This document shows, piece after piece, positions 62,418-64,000 of a stretch of DNA of 64,000 nt. The notes beneath the pieces are model-generated. The model saw nothing but the letters and a program-made list of their open reading frames with translations, had not been told where the DNA came from and did no database searches. Position 1 is the stretch's first letter, and each line of letters starts with the position of its first letter. A program made the translations under genes and the position numbers. Source of the DNA: UBA2705 sp963977105 (lineage in GTDB: Bacteria; Pseudomonadota; Alphaproteobacteria; Micavibrionales; Micavibrionaceae); assembly GCA_963977105.1 (NCBI GenBank), contig CAXBNI010000005.1, positions 103,988 through 167,987 on the forward strand, written 5' to 3'.

Positions 62418-64000
62418 ATGACCAAGTTTGAAGACTTCGGCCTAGAGCCGCGTTTACTTAAATCCCTATCCATGATGAATTACACAGAGCCAACACCAGT
62501 TCAGGCAAGAACGATACCTCTTGCCCTAGACGGTCGTGACATTCTCGGCTCTGCGCAAACTGGTACTGGGAAAACAGCCGCATTCTCAATCCCGATGATT
62601 AATGCTTTACTTCACACTGAAGATGGCCTTGGCCTTGTCCTAACGCCAACGCGTGAGCTTGGTAAGCAAGTCATGGAAGCTATCCGTGAGATGCTCGGCC
62701 CGAAAAGCGGCATCCAGACAGCCTTTATCATTGGCGGTGAGCCAATGCGCCCACAATTCGAACAGCTTAAACGCAACCCACGTATTATTGTTGGTACGCC
62801 AGGGCGTATTAATGACCACCTAAAACGTGGCAGCCTAAAACTAGACGGCACACGCTTCCTTGTTTTGGATGAAACAGACCGTATGCTTGACATGGGCTTC
62901 AGTATTCAAATTGATGAAATTGAAAGCCACATGACTGGCGACCGTCAGACATTAATGTTCTCTGCGACTATGCCAAACAATATTATGCGCATGGCTGACA
63001 GATATTTGAACAACCCAGAGCGTATTGAAGTTGGTGAAGCTAATACTGCCGCGAAAAACATCCAACAAGATGTATTGTTCGTACAGCGCGACAAAAAATA
63101 CAAAACGCTATTACACGAATTATCTGTACGTGAAGGCACGATCCTTGTTTTCTCAAACACCAAACGTGAAACAGAAGCGCTTGCCAAAAAGCTAAAAGCT
63201 GATGGTATTAGCGCCGATGCAATTCATGGTGATTTACGTCAGCACAAGCGTGAGAAAGTTATCAAGAAACTACGCGCAGAGCAGTTCCGCGTTCTTGTTG
63301 CAACGGATGTTGTTGCACGTGGCCTTGATATTCCGCATATTGCGCACGTCATCAACTATGACTTACCAATGATGCCTGAAGATTACATTCACCGTATTGG
63401 CCGTACAGCACGTGCCGGCGCGAAAGGTCATGCATTATGCTTGATCGCACCGCATGATGGCCGCCGTTGGGCTGCTATTCAGCGTCTTATTGATCCGAAA
63501 AGCAAGGAAGATAAAGGCAATTACGGCGAACGTCCAGGGCGCGGCGGCAAAAGCGGCGGCAGCGGTTATAGCGCTAAGTCTAAGTCATATAAAGGCGGCG
63601 GTAAAAAATTCGGCAATAACGATAATTACGGTGGTAAGAAAAAGCCATTCCGCCGTGACGAAGGGCGCTCTTTCGATAAAAGAGACGACCGCTCGGACCG
63701 TTCGGATCGCTCATATGGCGGCAAACCAAGCTTCCAAAAGCGTGACGACAACAGATCATTTGAAGGCCGCAAGCCGTTCAAACGTGATGGCGAACGCTCT
63801 GACCATTCAGATCGTTCAGACCGCTCAGATCGCTCATATGGCGGCAAGCCAAGCTTCCAAAAACGTGATGACAACAGATCATTTGAAGGCCGCAAGCCGT
63901 TCAAACGTGATGGTGAACGCTCTGATCGCTCAGACCGCACTGATCGTCCATATGGCGCGAAGCCAAGCTTCCAAAAACGTGATGACAACAGATCATTTGA
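62418..64000 (+). CDS. DEAD-box RNA helicase with RD-rich repeat tail (partial)
   Basis: Incomplete at the 3' end of the window; about 527 codons visible. It starts MTKFEDFGLEPR with the Q-motif near TPVQARTIP, motif I AQTGTGKT, PTRELG, LDETDRMLDMG (DETD in place of DEAD), SAT, RGLDIP and HRIGRTARAG. After the core (about 380 residues) comes a Gly/Ser/Lys-rich linker, then tandem repeats of 41 and 38 codons with DRSDRSDRSYGGKPSFQKRD and KPFKRDGERS elements. RNA helicases with such basic disordered tails act on ribosomal or structured RNA. The third copy is cut off. Confidence 0.9.
   Translation, partial: MTKFEDFGLEPRLLKSLSMMNYTEPTPVQARTIPLALDGRDILGSAQTGTGKTAAFSIPMINALLHTEDGLGLVLTPTRELGKQVMEAIREMLGPKSGIQTAFIIGGEPMRPQFEQLKRNPRIIVGTPGRINDHLKRGSLKLDGTRFLVLDETDRMLDMGFSIQIDEIESHMTGDRQTLMFSATMPNNIMRMADRYLNNPERIEVGEANTAAKNIQQDVLFVQRDKKYKTLLHELSVREGTILVFSNTKRETEALAKKLKADGISADAIHGDLRQHKREKVIKKLRAEQFRVLVATDVVARGLDIPHIAHVINYDLPMMPEDYIHRIGRTARAGAKGHALCLIAPHDGRRWAAIQRLIDPKSKEDKGNYGERPGRGGKSGGSGYSAKSKSYKGGGKKFGNNDNYGGKKKPFRRDEGRSFDKRDDRSDRSDRSYGGKPSFQKRDDNRSFEGRKPFKRDGERSDHSDRSDRSDRSYGGKPSFQKRDDNRSFEGRKPFKRDGERSDRSDRTDRPYGAKPSFQKRDDNRSF
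63711..64000 (+). repeat. Tandem 114-123 bp repeat in helicase tail
   Basis: Units beginning near 63711, 63834 and 63948 are highly similar in DNA sequence (each with TATGGCG...AAGCTTCCAAAA...GACAACAGATCATTTGA). The array is in frame and probably continues past the window. Near-identity suggests recent expansion or ongoing slippage. Confidence 0.85.

Noticed and set aside
63711..64000. CRISPR-like repeat array
   Set aside because: The repeats are long, contiguous and in frame with the helicase tail, with no unique spacers of constant size.

Overview
The window looks like chromosome from an AT-leaning alphaproteobacterium. It carries a GcrA-type C-terminal domain (a cell-cycle regulator family of that class), an initiator tRNA, and ordinary biosynthetic genes. 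The valyl-tRNA synthetase is not of the usual bacterial type: it resembles the archaeal-like enzyme known from Rickettsiales. Together with an LpxR-like lipid A deacylase, a Ulp1-like cysteine protease and large surface or secreted proteins, this suggests a deep-branching, possibly host- or prey-associated lineage (Micavibrio, Holosporales or Rickettsiales-like). The lineage is inference; no rRNA is present.

Layout. 1-9 kb: minus-strand metabolic genes (threonine synthase, M32 carboxypeptidase, PanB, HisC, a FadE-type acyl-CoA dehydrogenase) with two unknowns. 9-16 kb: an FtsH-type protease, two membrane proteins, a homocysteine methyltransferase and ValRS. 16-24 kb: candidate envelope and host-interaction genes (Ulp1-like protease, PGAP1-like lipase, LpxR), a hybrid histidine kinase overlapping a periplasmic binding protein, an aldo/keto reductase, and a two-gene operon ending in an overlooked 49-residue ORF. 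24-34 kb: AhcY, a giant repeat protein of about 2200 residues with two apparently undescribed repeat types, and a TrmA/RlmD-family RNA methyltransferase.

34.05-43.1 kb is a 9-kb integrative element in the initiator tRNA-fMet gene. It is bounded by an 89-bp direct repeat (the first 65 bp perfect) and by paired TGGGGCTACC motifs inside each end. The plus strand carries a cytosine methyltransferase overlapping a probable PD-(D/E)XK restriction endonuclease. The minus strand carries a HEPN-motif protein, tyrosine integrase, an unknown, an AlpA-like regulator, a CHC2 zinc-finger protein, a Toprim/RepA-like ATPase and a small membrane protein. There are no capsid genes, so it resembles a phage satellite or small integrative element with defence cargo.

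43-64 kb: a stand-alone GcrA-like zinc domain, a DEAD-box helicase behind a promoter bracketed by an inverted repeat, a 1708-residue RTX/LamG type I secretion substrate, an ABC-2 exporter operon, lipid genes (acyl-CoA synthetase, a PA3286-like KAS III), an M20 peptidase, a sulfotransferase/arylsulfotransferase-like cluster, and a second DEAD-box helicase cut by the window end, with a terminator-like leader and a nine-codon leader ORF.
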